Shown here: piece by piece, positions 32,717 to 43,188 of the stretch
How positions within the stretch are numbered: position 1 is the stretch's first letter
How the letters are laid out: the number at the start of each line of letters is the position of its first letter
NCBI GenBank assembly: GCA_950097015.1
Contig: CATNEN010000025.1
Coordinates: 186,001-250,000 of the forward strand
Length of the DNA: 64,000 bases
Reading direction: 5' to 3'
Source: Macrostomum hystrix
Taxonomy: Eukaryota; Platyhelminthes; Macrostomidae
The notes under the pieces: model-generated
The model's database searches: none
Told to the model about the DNA's origin: nothing
Seen by the model: the letters and a program-made list of their open reading frames with translations, nothing else
Made by a program: the position numbers and the translations under genes

Positions 32717-33433
32717 ATGGCAAAGCGCAAACTTCTGCCTCACGCCGACCTGTGCCTTAGAGATTTGAAAGATAGCGGCGGACTCCACGTCTTATCTGAC
32801 GGCGAACCACGCACTCTCAAACCCACCCCGCGCAACAAAATCATCATCCCCTCGAGGGAAGACGCTAACGACCACTGGAACCACCAGGAGGTCCATTGCT
32901 ATACGGACGGAATTCTTAAAGACGGCCTTGCCGGCTTTGGGGTCTGCATCCTGATCAACGCCGCGTCATCGCCACGCACGCCCAACATACTGGGAGGCTT
33001 TCCAAGGTCTTCCAGAATGAAATCCTTGCCATCAGCTCCTGTGCCGCAGAGCTGAATGCCAGGAATACGAGAGGAGAGACTATCGTTATCCACTGACAGC
33101 CAAGCGGCCTTACAAGCCCTTTGCCGCACCACTACGTGCTCCCGGACAGTCGCTGACTGTGCCCGGCAACTCAACCTCCTGGCTCGTAGCAACACGGTCA
33201 GGCTGAGCTGGATCCCAGGGCATGCGGGCTTCCCAGGGAACGAGCTAGCGGATACCCTCGCCAAGCAGTGTGGTTCTGGCTTCTCCTGGGCCCTGCTCCC
33301 CTGGTTCCGATCCCCATCACGGTCATCAATCGCCAAATTGATGACTGGGCTGAGTCCCTCCACAGGGACAGATGGACGGGCACCCAGAACTGTCGACAAT
33401 CCCGTGCCGCCGTCGCCTGTCTCGCAGGCTTAG
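32717..33433 (+). pseudogene. RNase H domain of the non-LTR element, split by a frameshift
   Basis: Two frames overlap at about 33050. The first holds YTDGILKDGLAGFG with the first catalytic Asp. The second holds IRGE/HTDSQAALQAL with the third acidic residue and LSWIPGHAGFPGNELADTL with the last Asp. The Glu block (AAELNA) lies at the junction. All four catalytic positions can be read, so the domain decayed only by indels. Confidence 0.75.
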
Positions 33434-33478
33434 GAACATCCTTTTGAGCCAAACCGGAAGGATATCCGCGCCCCCGCC

Positions 33479-33904
33479 ATGACCCTCACGGGCCACGTCT
33501 ACCTCGCAAGGCACTGTTTCCTCCGGGGCGACCTTGAGAGTGAACTTTGCACCTTTTGTGAGTACGAAAACGAAGATGCTGAGAACTTTGTGTGTCACTG
33601 CCCTTTCTTTAACAGAGACCGGCTACGCTACCTCGGGCCCAACCCGTCTATGGACAAGATTTGCCAGCTCGATAGCATTCCACGGCTCGTCCAGTTTCTT
33701 CCGGGCGACAAGACGAGCCACGTTCTTCCCTACGGAAGACAACGCTGCAGGACGGACCGGCGGACCACCCTGACCGGCCCCGCGCCCTCGCCTCTCTGCG
33801 GGCCTACAGGGGTTAGCGGTATGGGAGATCCTCGCCTCCCCGCTGTGTCCATGGACCACCCTGCAGCTAAGTCAAGTAACTCAAAGGTACGTATAGACAT
33901 TTGA
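33479..33904 (+). pseudogene. C-terminal zinc-binding tail of the non-LTR element
   Basis: LCTFCEYENEDAENFVCHCPFF resembles the C-x2-C ... H/C-x-C tail found after RNase H in this class of elements. The element's 3' end is near 33905; no clear poly(A) or microsatellite tail follows. Confidence 0.55.
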
Positions 33905-33905
33905 A

Positions 33906-34298
33906 CGCCCAGTATTGTTCGTGCTGAGATCAAACTTCTAGGAATCAAAAATGTAATATAATACTTTTGCTACTATCTTCTGCTAGACCCCTATAGAAAG
34001 TATCGTTCTTTATTATGATGTGCTGTAGTCTGCTGAGCAGCCTCCAGGCAATCTGCGGAGTCAGTGCAGCCCCAGTTCTGTGGGAGGGCTTGGGAGTAGG
34101 TAGGTCTGTGGTTTCCCGTGCACACTCACCTCCGCTCGCCACCCCCTCCTCGTTCTCTCTCTTGTTCCAGCTCTGTCTGCGCACTGAGTCATATTGCACG
34201 CCATGGTGCAATCGCTTCGGTTCGGAAGAAGACTGGCAGAAGAACGCTCAAATGCTCCTACTATAAGTAGAGCACAGTCCGACGAATACACCAGGTGA
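33906..34298. other. unassigned DNA between retroelement pieces
   Basis: GC content similar to the element upstream; no domain or repeat recognised. Confidence 0.4.
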
Positions 34299-34697
34299 TG
34301 TTAGCATTGTGGCAGCACACATTCTCTACTTTGTTGGCACTGTTAGGAATGTTTTTCTTCATGCGTTTTTGTTTGCGTTTCCGTTTGGAGTTTCAACTCT
34401 AAAGTTAAGAACTGCATTTGTAGCATTGTTCCTGACTTATATTGTGTGTCTAGTCCTAGTGGCTTAGACACGCTATTTAGAAGTGAAACTAAGACTAAGA
34501 TTAATTAGTGCTTAGAGAACTCACGTCCCCCGAGTAAGAAGACCTAGCTGTCAATCCTAGCCTGACTACCAGGTTGTTGTACTGCAAGGAAGCACAGTGT
34601 TGAGGCCGGTATAAAATCCTCTCTGAATCTAGTTCCTGTCTTGGTTATTTTCACCAATTGTGTGTGCCACGCTACCACAGGTACAACAATTATAACA
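34299..34697 (+). mobile_element. possible solo LTR (399 bp)
   Basis: Begins TGTTAGCATTGT and ends ACAATTATAACA, so the ends form an imperfect inverted repeat of the TG...CA type. A TATA-like GGTATAAAATCC lies at about 34609. The flanking bases do not show a convincing target-site duplication, so the borders and the call are tentative. Confidence 0.35.
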
Positions 34698-34962
34698 TCG
34701 AACATCAGTCTGTTTAGAAAGCAACAAAGAAAAACTGGTTATTGTTTTTTGCAGTGGATTGAAATTATTACAATTAAGATAACATTTATTGGCTACAACC
34801 TACACTCAAAATATAATTAAGTTTGACTCAGATATAAGAACTTTGATTTGGGACGGAAAATAAGAGTTTCGTGCGAAGCATCTTACTGGGTCACAGGACA
34901 ATTCTATCTCATATAGGGGCCTTGGGACCAGAGGCAAAGCTTGTGATATGCTGATAACAAAG

Positions 34963-35218
34963 TGTGGTGACGTGACTCTGGTTGCGGCTGGCTAAGGCAG
35001 GTGTGTTGTGCACCTGTCCGGCACGTATCTAATTATTTAGAATGTACTGTGTGTGAACGTGCTTTTAACCTTTCTCTCCTATGTGCACGCGCGCAGTCAG
35101 TAGCTTCATCCCTAATACTGCTATCGATTTGATAAATATAAAAGTCGCTGTGTCATCTCGTTGAGAGGTTGAGATTCGTTCTACAATCTTAAGCAAAGTC
35201 TTTACACAGAGTGTGTGA
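34963..35218 (+). mobile_element. LTR-like promoter segment
   Basis: TGTGGTGACGTGACT at the left, GATAAATATAAAAGTCG (TATA box) near 35131 and TTTACACA at the right. The layout resembles a short LTR, but no second copy or target duplication is visible. Confidence 0.28.
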
Positions 35219-36274
35219 GAAAATGCAGCAATACAACAGTAACGTGCTAAATGATGCGACCTTCAGGTAATTTAAATTTGTAACACCATTCACCGAAGCA
35301 CTTTTTAGCTAATGTAGCAGGCCAAAAAAAGATTTATAAAATTATATTTAAGACGTTAGTACAATAGCACTCTTACAGGTTGTTGCAAGCAACTTGACGT
35401 TAAAAAAATTGGAACAGATCAATAGACTGTGGGACTAAGCGTTTGTTTGGGTTGTATTATGTCTAGCATCTAGTAGGGTGTCTAGAGTGTACGGTAGGTA
35501 GAGTTTGTGTGTGGGATCTATAGAGTGTGTTTGGGTAATACGAGCGATAGTTGATTGTGTGTGGGATCTAGAGAACGTCAACTATTAAAACTCCGAGGGG
35601 CTCAGGGTGAGAACACAACCGTACTATTAGTGGACGCCCGTACATGGTGCTCGTTCAAGCTACTCTTGCAGACCAAAAATTTGAGAAAAAATTCAGTTAG
35701 ATGTCATATCGCTGGCGCAGCTAGTCGAAGTTTGATCGTGTTTAAATATGGTCGTGATGTTCGTTATCCATTATAAATGTCTATTTGTGAGGACCCATTT
35801 TTTATCCCAATCATGCGCACTCAATATACCAAAAAATATTTTCCATTCGTTTTTTTTTATCGTGTAAAATATTTTTCGTCAATCGTATCCAATAAATATA
35901 CAGTACCTACAGCGGAAGAGCCCCTCCCAGGGCTGACCCGCGGGTCTTAGACCCAAACCTCTTAACAACAAATGTCTATTTGTACCGTAAGAAACCCGTA
36001 TTTTAGACTGTATCCGCGTTGTCATAGTTACCGTTATGTTTAGTAGGTTGTTTTGGTATTTATAGCCGCTGCCACAGCTAGGCATGCAGGAGGCATTGAA
36101 ATGTCCTCCTTTACATCGCCCGGCAGGTTGGTTCGGTAGAGTTTTGTGAGGCTCGCTGAGGCTTAGGGAATCGAAGCTACCCCGTCTTTTCGGGTGCGTG
36201 GTGCAGCTTTCGATCGCCCAAGTTCTTGTCGGTTCTTGTTGGTCAGTTTCGCAGTCCCCGCTCCCAAGCGTACA
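35219..36274. other. non-coding DNA
   Basis: GTGTGTGGGATCTA occurs twice near 35507 and 35559, as a weak local repeat. The ORF at 35555-35776 has no domain. Nothing else is recognised. Confidence 0.4.
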
Positions 36275-36935
36275 TTTTGTGCTGTTTGTCTTGTGCTGCT
36301 CGGTAACTGTTGAACAGTGTTGTCGCGTGATATCTATATTGCTTCGTGTTGAGTATTCATTATCGAATCTTATATTTGTACTGTTAGTAGTATCGCAAGA
36401 TTAAGCTATATATAGAAGTCATGCTGAAGCCAAATGCGTTCTGTACGTAATCTATTGTTATTTTTAATGAGGACATTGACTTTTGTCAAGAAGGATAATG
36501 TAATGAAATAATTAATCTATTTGAAATCGTTATTAAAGCCAAAATTTGTTATTGTGTACTGTTATTACAACTAAATTATGCTAAATCGTCTTATATAACC
36601 GGTATTTTCGTACGGATTTTTTGTATTAATTATGTATTTATTATTTGTTTAAAGTATGCTTGACTAGTTAAATATAAAGTAACTAATGAAATCGGCCCCA
36701 GTTGCAGCCGGTTTTCGGACGCGCTCGCGCATCGGGATTCTAGTCACTAAGTTTTGATTGGAACGTTATAAGTTTGTATAGCTACTTTAACTAATTTTGG
36801 TCTAGACGCATTGAATTGGTGTTAGTCTTATTTAACGAACTGTGGGAACCAGCGCGTGCGTCAGCAAAGCGGCATTTCTAATTAGCATTAACAAAGAAAT
36901 AGCACTAATTATATTATTTATTATATTATATTGAG
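36275..36935 (+). repeat. dispersed repeat, copy 1
   Basis: About 660 bp that recurs in the same orientation at 61586-62203. Shared blocks include TTGAACAGTGTTGTCGCGTG, GAGTATTCATTATCGAAT, ACAACTAAATTATGCTAAAT and CAGCAAAGCGGC. By eye the copies are roughly 85 per cent alike with small indels. Copy 1 ends about 110 bp before the zinc-finger ORF at 37043, so it may be the 5' non-coding part of that transposon. Confidence 0.85.
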
Positions 36936-37042
36936 CTTCAGCCTTCGAAACGCCATACTCTTTCATTTCAAATGGCGACCACCCACATATAACTGCATTG
37001 CAATACTCTTGCACGTCGTAACTTCTAGAAAGTCTTTGCAAT

Positions 37043-37531
37043 ATGGCTTATCTTCGCTCGCTATTCATGAGTACACATGCAGGAATACGTTTTAAATGTA
37101 CAGTTTGCTCTTTTACCAGTAAAGAATTATTAAAGCTTATTACTCACATTAAGTATTACCACTCTTTTGGGTGTAAAAGTTTTATTTGTCCAGTGGAACA
37201 ATGCTACCACAGTAGTATTTCTATTGAGGGCGTGCGTGCACATGCTTACCGCATACATAAGAGGGATACAAATGCAAATGTAAATAGTTTTGAATCCTTG
37301 ACATCAGTTTCTGCGCCAGGTGCAGACCTGGTATCACAGTCTCTTTTTCCAGAAGCTGTTAGTAGCAATAGAACTAGTGACAATGTTGAAGTCCAAGACC
37401 ATTATGTTGACAGTGATAGGCCAACCAATGCTACATTGATTCTTGATATGCCTAAAGAGGAGGAAAGGATTGAATCCTTAAGAAGTACAATTCGAAATAA
37501 TTTTTGTAAACAGTTCGTCTTCTTTTATTAA
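37043..37531 (+). CDS. C2H2 zinc-finger ORF, probably transposon-derived
   Basis: ATG (ATGGCTTATC) opens 162 codons. Residues 15-75 show two Cys2-His2-like fingers: FKCTVCSF with HIKYYH, and FICPVEQCYH with HAYRIH. The rest is polar. Such paired fingers occur at the N-terminus of long transposon ORFs in cnidarians and other invertebrates. It lies next to a dispersed repeat and other element pieces and ends in a run of TTTTATTAAAAA, so I take it as part of a mobile element rather than a cellular gene. Confidence 0.5.
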   Translation: MAYLRSLFMSTHAGIRFKCTVCSFTSKELLKLITHIKYYHSFGCKSFICPVEQCYHSSISIEGVRAHAYRIHKRDTNANVNSFESLTSVSAPGADLVSQSLFPEAVSSNRTSDNVEVQDHYVDSDRPTNATLILDMPKEEERIESLRSTIRNNFCKQFVFFY

Positions 37532-37608
37532 AAATCTAAAAGCTTTTTCTTTATCCCTAAAGAGAATTCTCAGCAGTTATGTTACTTACTTAAAGAAGTA
37601 GTTTTACC

Positions 37609-37663
37609 CACAGAATACACAGTGTATTCTGTGGTGTATTCTGTGTATTCTGTGTATTCTGTG
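37609..37663. repeat. palindrome plus 9 bp repeat (TGTATTCTG)
   Basis: CCACAGAATACAC, one base, then GTGTATTCTGTGG: a perfect 13 bp-arm hairpin, followed by three more TGTATTCTG units. GTTTTACC occurs on both sides, as if the block had been inserted with a short duplication. Confidence 0.8.
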
Positions 37664-37906
37664 GTTTTACCGTTTTCTCAAGATTACCTTTGTCTTTCCA
37701 AGCAGTTTTTGAAAGAAGAACACCCATCTATAATACATTCTTTTAATGTTTATCAACATGAGCTAGATTTGCAAGAAATGATTGATTTATCATTAGAGCA
37801 TGTATTAAGTGATTCAAAAATATCGTATAGAGGAATGGATCAAGTGTTGGTCAAGTGGGAAGATAGTTCCCATGGCTCTCAACATTTTGTCACTTGTGAA
37901 AATTAA
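37609..37906 (+). pseudogene. ORF fragment after a palindromic TGTATTCTG insertion
   Basis: A frame of about 94 codons (LPFSQDYLCLSKQFLKEEHPS, then SLEHVLSDSKISYRG) preceded by the repeat at 37609-37663. Probably the continuation of the zinc-finger ORF's element, broken by stops in between. No known domain. Confidence 0.35.
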
Positions 37907-37947
37907 ATTGTAAAAGACAAAATTTGTCCTGGACAAAGAGTCCAAAC

Positions 37948-38061
37948 AGGGACAACTAAAACTCTCGGGACGTGAAACGAGCCAATTCATGGCAAAAAAT
38001 CTGAGGGGCTCGCTTAAAAGTATTGTTCTATGGCTTTTACGAGTCTTCTCTGCTATCAAGC
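37948..38061 (+). repeat. 114 bp element segment, left copy of an inverted pair
   Basis: Matches 43571-43684 in reverse complement with few changes (GGGACAACTAAAAC, CGAGCCAATTCATGGCAAAA, GTCTTCTCTGCTATCA). The plus frame reads TSQFMAKNLRGSLKSIVLW, also readable on the minus strand of the other copy, so it is a coding piece of a transposon. Confidence 0.88.
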
Positions 38062-38171
38062 AAATTAAAATTGCTTTAGCTGCGGCCAGCAGTGAAGCTA
38101 AGCTGAACTATATCAAGAGAAGAATTTTTTATTCACTTGATGAAATGCCAAGAAAGCGCAGCGTATTTCCG

Positions 38172-38214
38172 GGGTCTTCCTAAAAGCCTCGACGCACCGC
38201 CCCTGGCGCACTTA
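38172..38214 (+). repeat. 43 bp element end, left copy of an inverted pair
   Basis: Ends GCACCGCCCCTGGCGCACTTA. Positions 38179-38214 are an exact reverse complement of 42444-42479, and the match extends with one mismatch to 42486. It looks like a terminal inverted repeat or fixed element end. Confidence 0.88.
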
Positions 38215-38783
38215 CTAGTTTTAACAACGATTACCTGATAAAGGATATTATAAAGATGAGCTTAGTATTTTAGTTTCAATAAAATAGTTGGGTTTAAAAA
38301 ATACTATTCTTTAACTTTTTCTAAAAACGAATACGACAATTTTTTTATTACTATAACTACCATGTGCGATACTAAGTGGCGATCTTCTTGCCAGGAGCGC
38401 ACTCGAGTACTTATATAATAGATTGCTCTAATAGATTAGAGCTAGTCGGTAATTTCTTTTGATTTGCTCCATTTATTATAATTGAGTAGCTTAATTGGTA
38501 ATAATCAACTACTTTAAATTACAGCCTTTCTTTCAGCTGTAGTAAAAGAAATATAGCAATAGGGCCTATGGCTATAGAGTAAATGTAGTCATACTCACAC
38601 CGTGAGTCACATACAGTGCTGTCCTTATTCACCTTCGCTGATAAATTATTAATTTATATAATGAAGCTCAGGGCTTATAAAAAGAATTTTAGTCGCACGC
38701 AGACTATTCTAATTTATAATGACATAATGATAGTATTTAATGCGAGTATACAGTGCTATGGAAACTAAGACACTGTCAATGAC
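38215..38783. other. AT-rich spacer
   Basis: No genes or repeats recognised up to the MITE target site. Confidence 0.5.
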
Positions 38784-39218
38784 GGTACCTGGACACTTCG
38801 TCATCTTACAACTTTGTCATCCAGATGACGATCTGTCCAATATCTCAGAGGGTGGATGACAAAGAGACTTAGACTTGTGGACACTTCGTCATCTATAAAA
38901 CAAAAGTTTTCAAAGTTAGAACAGAACCACCCCTCCCCACCTCCTCACATCATGTTGGCACCTTTCTTTCAACTCTTATAATGAAATCAGTTTTGACACA
39001 TCTTTTTGGCATTTTAAGATGTGAAGTGTGTTCACACCTCTGCCCCACCATCACTTTATTGAATGACGAACTTAATTGCTTATTTGTTATTAGTAGATGA
39101 CGAACTGACCAAACTTTAAAGCATGCCAATTGGCTGGATGACGAAGTGTCCTACCTTCCAAGTGGATGACGAAGTTGTAAGATGACGAAGTTGTAAGATG
39201 ACGAAGTGTCTAGGATCC
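38784..39218. mobile_element. 435 bp MITE with 9 bp target-site duplication
   Basis: Flanked by direct GTCAATGAC at 38775-38783 and 39219-39227. The ends are inverted: GGTACCTGGACACTTCGTCA at the left and the reverse complement of GGATCCTAGACACTTCGTCA at the right. They continue to match through CTTACAACTT and GTCATCC. Inside, GGATGACGAAGT and its inverse recur several times near both ends, like subterminal transposase-binding sites. No ORF. A 9 bp duplication is typical of Mutator-like elements, so it is probably a non-autonomous MULE-type MITE; other superfamilies with 8-10 bp duplications are possible. Confidence 0.88.
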
Positions 39219-39227
39219 GTCAATGAC

Positions 39228-40149
39228 ATGTGCATTGAACATCTGCATCAAGGTCAGATTTCTGCGAAACTGGTAGATCTAGACTCAGCAGACTGTACAG
39301 TACTAAATTTTTAGCATCTTTCATGCTTATTAGATGAAGCAGCAATAACTTTCTATTTTGTTTTATATTTCACAAGTGAGATTTGAGTTCAGTGCTCAAA
39401 TTAGTTTGTTGTATCTCATAATTGAGATATTGTTTGTTTTGTTTGAATTTTTTAGTCGCAGTTGGTCTAGCCATTGTACTGATTTTTCACTGTTTCAAAA
39501 ATATTGTGCGCTACACAGAGGCTAGCAGAAGGCCTATATTTATAATCACAGCATTTAAGCCATATAAGGTAGTGAGTGTAAAGTTAGGCCTAACCTTAAA
39601 TTAGGCTTCCAACTTCCAATTTTCTGTATTCTTAAATATTTATAGTCAGGAATTGCTGTTAAACTACATTTTAGTAAAAAAAGTAAGGGAGTAAGTATAT
39701 CGAAGAAGCATAACGAGAAAGAAAGCAGTGCAAAAAAATTGCAACACAATAAATATCTTTATATGTACTTGTTCCTTAGGATGCTAGGCCACCCAAAACG
39801 AAACCTAAAAAGCATATTAATATAATGTTATATTATAATAGCTATAGCACTCTTAAGTTATTCTTATACAAACATATCTATGTAGAATATCAAAGTAACA
39901 AATGAGAAAAAATAAATGTATTGGGCTAACTAACGCAAAGTTTATATATAAACTAGAAGCTTGGGAGCTGTAAAAATAGGCACAAAAATGCCTCCTAAAA
40001 AACTTTGTTTACATTTCAGCTCAATTTTCAGTTTGGACAATTCCAGAAACAACTATAAAAGTAGTGAAATTGGCTTTTTGTTTTATGATTAAGCAGCCAA
40101 ATATTAACTTCTGGCTATAACAAATTTGGAGATTGGGATTTTGTTCTAT
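39228..40149. other. AT-rich spacer
   Basis: No gene or repeat recognised; ORFs of 60-64 codons on each strand have no domain. Confidence 0.5.
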
Positions 40150-40656
40150 GCTCTACTATGCTCTACGCCCTATGCTCAACGTGGATGCCGAGCCCAACGG
40201 AGTAGTCCTGACACCGGCGCACTTCCTGGTCCTGCAGCGTCTGACGGCCGAACCGCGTCCACCAGCACGCCCGAGCTACTCCTGCCATTGCCAACCCTGC
40301 TGAAGCGGATGCGGGCGAAACTGCATACCTTCTGGGACTACTGGGAGCGACAGTACCTGACCAGCTTAAAAGAACATCGGCTCACTCCCAAGCACAGCAT
40401 TATCCAAGAGGCGGAGGTCGGCAACATCGTTCTGGTGAAAGGCGAAGCTGGACAAACGAGACTTGCCTGGTGCACTGGCGTCATTGAGCCGGTGCATCCT
40501 AGCCGAGACGGTGTGGTCCGATCGGCAACAGATAGAGCCGCGCCCAAGCCCGGCCGTGGTCCCAGGAGATGTATGATCCGCAGACCGGTAGAAAATCAGA
40601 TTTTACTGGAAGCCGTGACCGAATCAACTTTGCTATGGACTGTTATAATTTACTGA
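40150..40656 (+). pseudogene. BEL/Pao retrotransposon integrase C-terminal fragment
   Basis: In one frame, LNVDAEPNGVVLTPAHFL matches the LTP-x-HFL block that follows the integrase core of BEL/Pao elements. After a frameshift, LLKRMRAKLHTFWDYWERQY, VGNIVLVKGEAGQTRLAWCTG, VHPSRDGVVRSA and RRPVENQI give the typical tail (FWxxWxxxYL; GDxVLVxD; GRDGxVRxxxxR; RPVxxL). Core, RT and gag are absent. Fragment at the 3' end of a dead element, followed by LTR-like DNA. Confidence 0.75.
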
Positions 40657-40779
40657 CTGTTATTGATGCTCGCTCGTTGATCAATCTTTTTGAAATTTCG
40701 AATGGGAGTCGATTTCCATGCTAAGTAATTTCTCTTCAATCGTTTTTTGTTAACTTCTCGTATTGGTGGTGGTGGTGGT

Positions 40780-41185
40780 ATGCTACTGTTGCAAAACTGT
40801 TTCTTCATTTCGAAGTATTTCTCTATTCCGTAGACTTTTCATACTGTATGGTAGCACAATCATTTCCGGGTACCTTAATGAGGAAGCATCATTAGGGGAA
40901 GAGTGGTGGATTTGAGTGCCTGCCTGCCCCATTGCTATGTGTAGCGTCGTCACGTGTACGCCTGGCACTTCCCCCTTCTCTGTGTGCGTGTTGCATGTGC
41001 ATTGTGGGGTAGGTGTCGCGTCAGAGAGAGAGGGGGGATAGAGAGAGTGGATGTACGTGCGTGCAACCTATCACTAAGCTTTGAAGGTAAAATATAAAGT
41101 CAACTGTTGGCCATAGGCCTCTGAGACCTTTTCTCTGCCTTAACAACCTCAGAGTGAGTTATTCATTCCTTAACAGTCAACGACA
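40780..41185 (+). mobile_element. probable 3' LTR of the BEL/Pao remnant
   Basis: Follows the integrase tail after a purine/GGT-rich tract (GGTGGTGGTGGTGG) that could be the plus-strand primer. Starts near TGCTACTGTTGC and contains GTAAAATATAAAGTC (TATA-like) at about 41090. It ends in the region TTCCTTAACAGTCAACG. No matching 5' LTR is present, so borders are approximate. Confidence 0.4.
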
Positions 41186-41189
41186 GTAA

Positions 41190-42443
41190 AGAAAGCAAAA
41201 TAGTTAATATTGGCAGAGTGTAGATCTAGAACTATCAAACAGTAGGATGCCATTTTGCTTCTTTTCTTACATGGACATATTGTTACAGGTATGCGCCTGT
41301 ACTCTGCATGCGGATACCCACCCTTTGCTACCAATTAAGTATCTATGTTGTATATTTAAAACCCTCTCTTTGAAATTTTTTAAACTTATTCAACGGATAA
41401 ACACTTTAACACTCATTGCTCGAGCGTATTTGATTAGAAGCTGCTCCGATATACGATGATAATATATATATAAGGACGTATTTTTATACCCTTCTGCAGT
41501 CGTAAAAATGCAGTTTCATGAATTATAAAATAAATTATAAATTGAATTAAATTATAAATTATACTTTTTTTACTATAGAAGTAAGCGTCTTGTTATCATG
41601 AAATTAACTTTTAATTTTGCGCATTAATTAAATCTTCTTGTTCTCATTTGAGTCATTTGAGATTCATAATTACATAAAAATTTCTTGTTACAGCATTAAC
41701 CTTGTAAAATATATATATTTATTTACCAAATTATTTTGAGTACAATATTTATAAAGTCTCACATTAAAATAAGTAATAGAACCCAATAACCCAATACATT
41801 TTAAACAGTGTTAATACATTTTTAATACAATACATTTAAGTATGAAAAAATATGTGCTTTTAACAATTATAAGCTTCTCTAAACTTGTTAACACACATAA
41901 AAACAATCGTTATTCTATCACCTTGGCAAACGATCGCGTCCTTCATCGGACCACTGATAGCCATCTGCTTTCCAGTCGTTAGCATGTACGGCTGACTGGG
42001 GATTAAATAACAGGAGTGAGCCTTCACATGGTCTATACAGTGGTGCACTAATTGTGAGAAAAATTATCAGATGCATCCGGTTGGCCTCTAATAATCCGAA
42101 GAGCAATTGCCGCTGTTAGACTCATGCAAATGACTTGTAAAGAAATGTAGAAGCAGAGCAAGAAATAACTGAAATGAAAATTCTAACGAAATCACCGAGT
42201 CTGCTTTAGTTGCTTATTTTTTTAAATAAATTATAATTTTTTAAAGTGTGCCTTACATCCGAGTCACCATGCAGTGTAGTCCTGATGGCCAGTTCGGCGA
42301 AAAGTTAAAATTATTCATTTGTTTTTTCTGCGTTTCAATTTTTCATTTCCAAAAATGTATAATGAATATTTTCATATGGATTTTTTACATTTAATTTGCG
42401 AACATCAGTATAAAAATTTTTTTTTACATTTTTTTATACCCTG
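41190..42443. other. AT-rich spacer
   Basis: No coding or repeated sequence recognised. Ends in a T-rich run just before the inverted element end at 42444. Confidence 0.5.
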
Positions 42444-42486
42444 TAAGTGCGCCAGGGGCGGTGCGTCGAGGCTTTTAGGTAGACCC
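42444..42486 (-). repeat. 43 bp element end, right copy of an inverted pair
   Basis: TAAGTGCGCCAGGGGCGGTG onward; reverse complement of 38172-38214. The two ends face away from the 4.2 kb between them. Confidence 0.88.
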
Positions 42487-42603
42487 GTATTTCCGTGCTC
42501 GTCAAATTACAACTCTGAAGACGTTCGAACACGGATATTTGCGTTTCCCAGAGATCCACAGGAGCGAGAGCGATGGAGAAAGGCACTGCCAAATATTCTC
42601 CAG
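42487..42603 (+). CDS. THAP-domain protein, first visible exon (N-terminus truncated)
   Basis: The exon reads VFPCSSNYNSEDVRTRIFAF, then PRDPQERERWRKALPNILQ, ending in phase 0 at CAG/GTAAGA (GT at 42604). Cys-x-x-N-Y, a Phe-Pro pair and a W-x-x-A block are THAP hallmarks. The first zinc Cys, expected a few residues upstream, is missing because the element end at 42486 abuts the exon. THAP domains are C2CH zinc fingers that bind DNA, found in P-element transposases and derived cellular proteins. Confidence 0.6.
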
Positions 42604-42708
42604 GTAAGAAACCAGATCATTTGCTGTCATTACTGCTGCATAATTCCGCTTCAATTCTACATGACAGTCTCGTCCAAACAACTTGAAACCCAAAATTTTT
42701 TATTTTAG

Positions 42709-42850
42709 AGAGTGACTGACAATATGGGCGTGTGCGTAAAGCATTGGCCAAGCGATGCTCCAATGGTTAAGAAAAACTCTACCGAAAGGCCAATTAATCC
42801 TCCTTCTGTTTTTAGTGGAGTTCCCAGCTCGTGTTTTGTTCAGAACCAAG
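42709..42850 (+). CDS. THAP-domain protein, second exon
   Basis: Acceptor TTTTTATTTTAG at 42708, donor AAG/GTACGT at 42851. It starts in phase 0 and ends in phase 1. It reads MGVCVKHWPSDAPMV, providing the closing C-x-x-H pair of the THAP finger, then RPINPPSVFSGVPSSCF, matching the conserved P-P-S-V-F end of THAP-like domains. Joins in frame with both neighbouring exons. Confidence 0.68.
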
Positions 42851-42940
42851 GTACGTAACTTAAAGATTGCTTAACACTTAGCGTCTATATCGATTTTGCC
42901 GCTCACAATTATCTTACTTTTATTTCTACTCTTATTTTAG

Positions 42941-43188
42941 ACCAGGACCGACAGGCCGAAAAGCGCGGTGTTCTTTCTGACACGAGGTGCGGCGACATCG
43001 ATGAGATGGACGCTTTTCAGCTGCTTGATTTTTTGCCGGCATGGGAAAGTTTTCGAGCTGAGGTGAAAAATTCGGATGTCGTATCTCGACATGCACTGAA
43101 CACAGCTATTCTGAACGAAGACGTTTACTTGTTTACGTTAGATAAAGATGGAGACCTGTCCGAATTTTTGTCTCACCCAACTTTCTGA
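42941..43188 (+). pseudogene. THAP-domain protein, third exon with a late frameshift
   Basis: Acceptor TCTTATTTTAG at 42940; phase 1 gives GAC. The frame runs 82 codons (DQDRQAEKRG, then FQLLDFLPAWESFRAEV) to TGA at 43188. One base later, a second frame continues for about 60 codons as LIRAFKLHTPISVRDLLGF, similar in tone and codon use. A one-base indel at about 43180 has therefore probably truncated the product. No transposase catalytic block is visible. Confidence 0.5.

Larger units (their letters stand above)
31055..33905 (+). mobile_element. 5'-truncated non-LTR retrotransposon with RT and RNase H, frameshifted
   Basis: An open frame begins abruptly at about 31059 (ANKTKSPADQTAYLEAIHEL), the pre-RT linker, so endonuclease and ORF1 are lost by 5' truncation. 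RT motifs follow: KAPGPDGIVPAFLREA, FIPKPGRPDYESIKSFKPIS, NQHAFREGRSTESALH, FLDINRAFDNV. The catalytic box has decayed to NADDV (normally F/Y-ADD) in a second frame near 32096-32110. RNase H is split across frames at 32830-33300: YTDGILKDGLAGFG, AELNARN, IHTDSQAAL and IPGHAGFPGNELAD. A Cys-rich tail, CTFCEYENEDAEN with HC, closes it. RT plus RNase H in one ORF points to the I/LOA/R1 group of clades. At least three frameshifts make it dead. Confidence 0.85.

Noticed and set aside
34963-41185. A complete BEL/Pao element from the LTR-like segment at 34963 to that at 40780
   Set aside because: The two LTR-like segments do not share sequence and the interval holds unrelated elements; only the integrase tail supports BEL/Pao.
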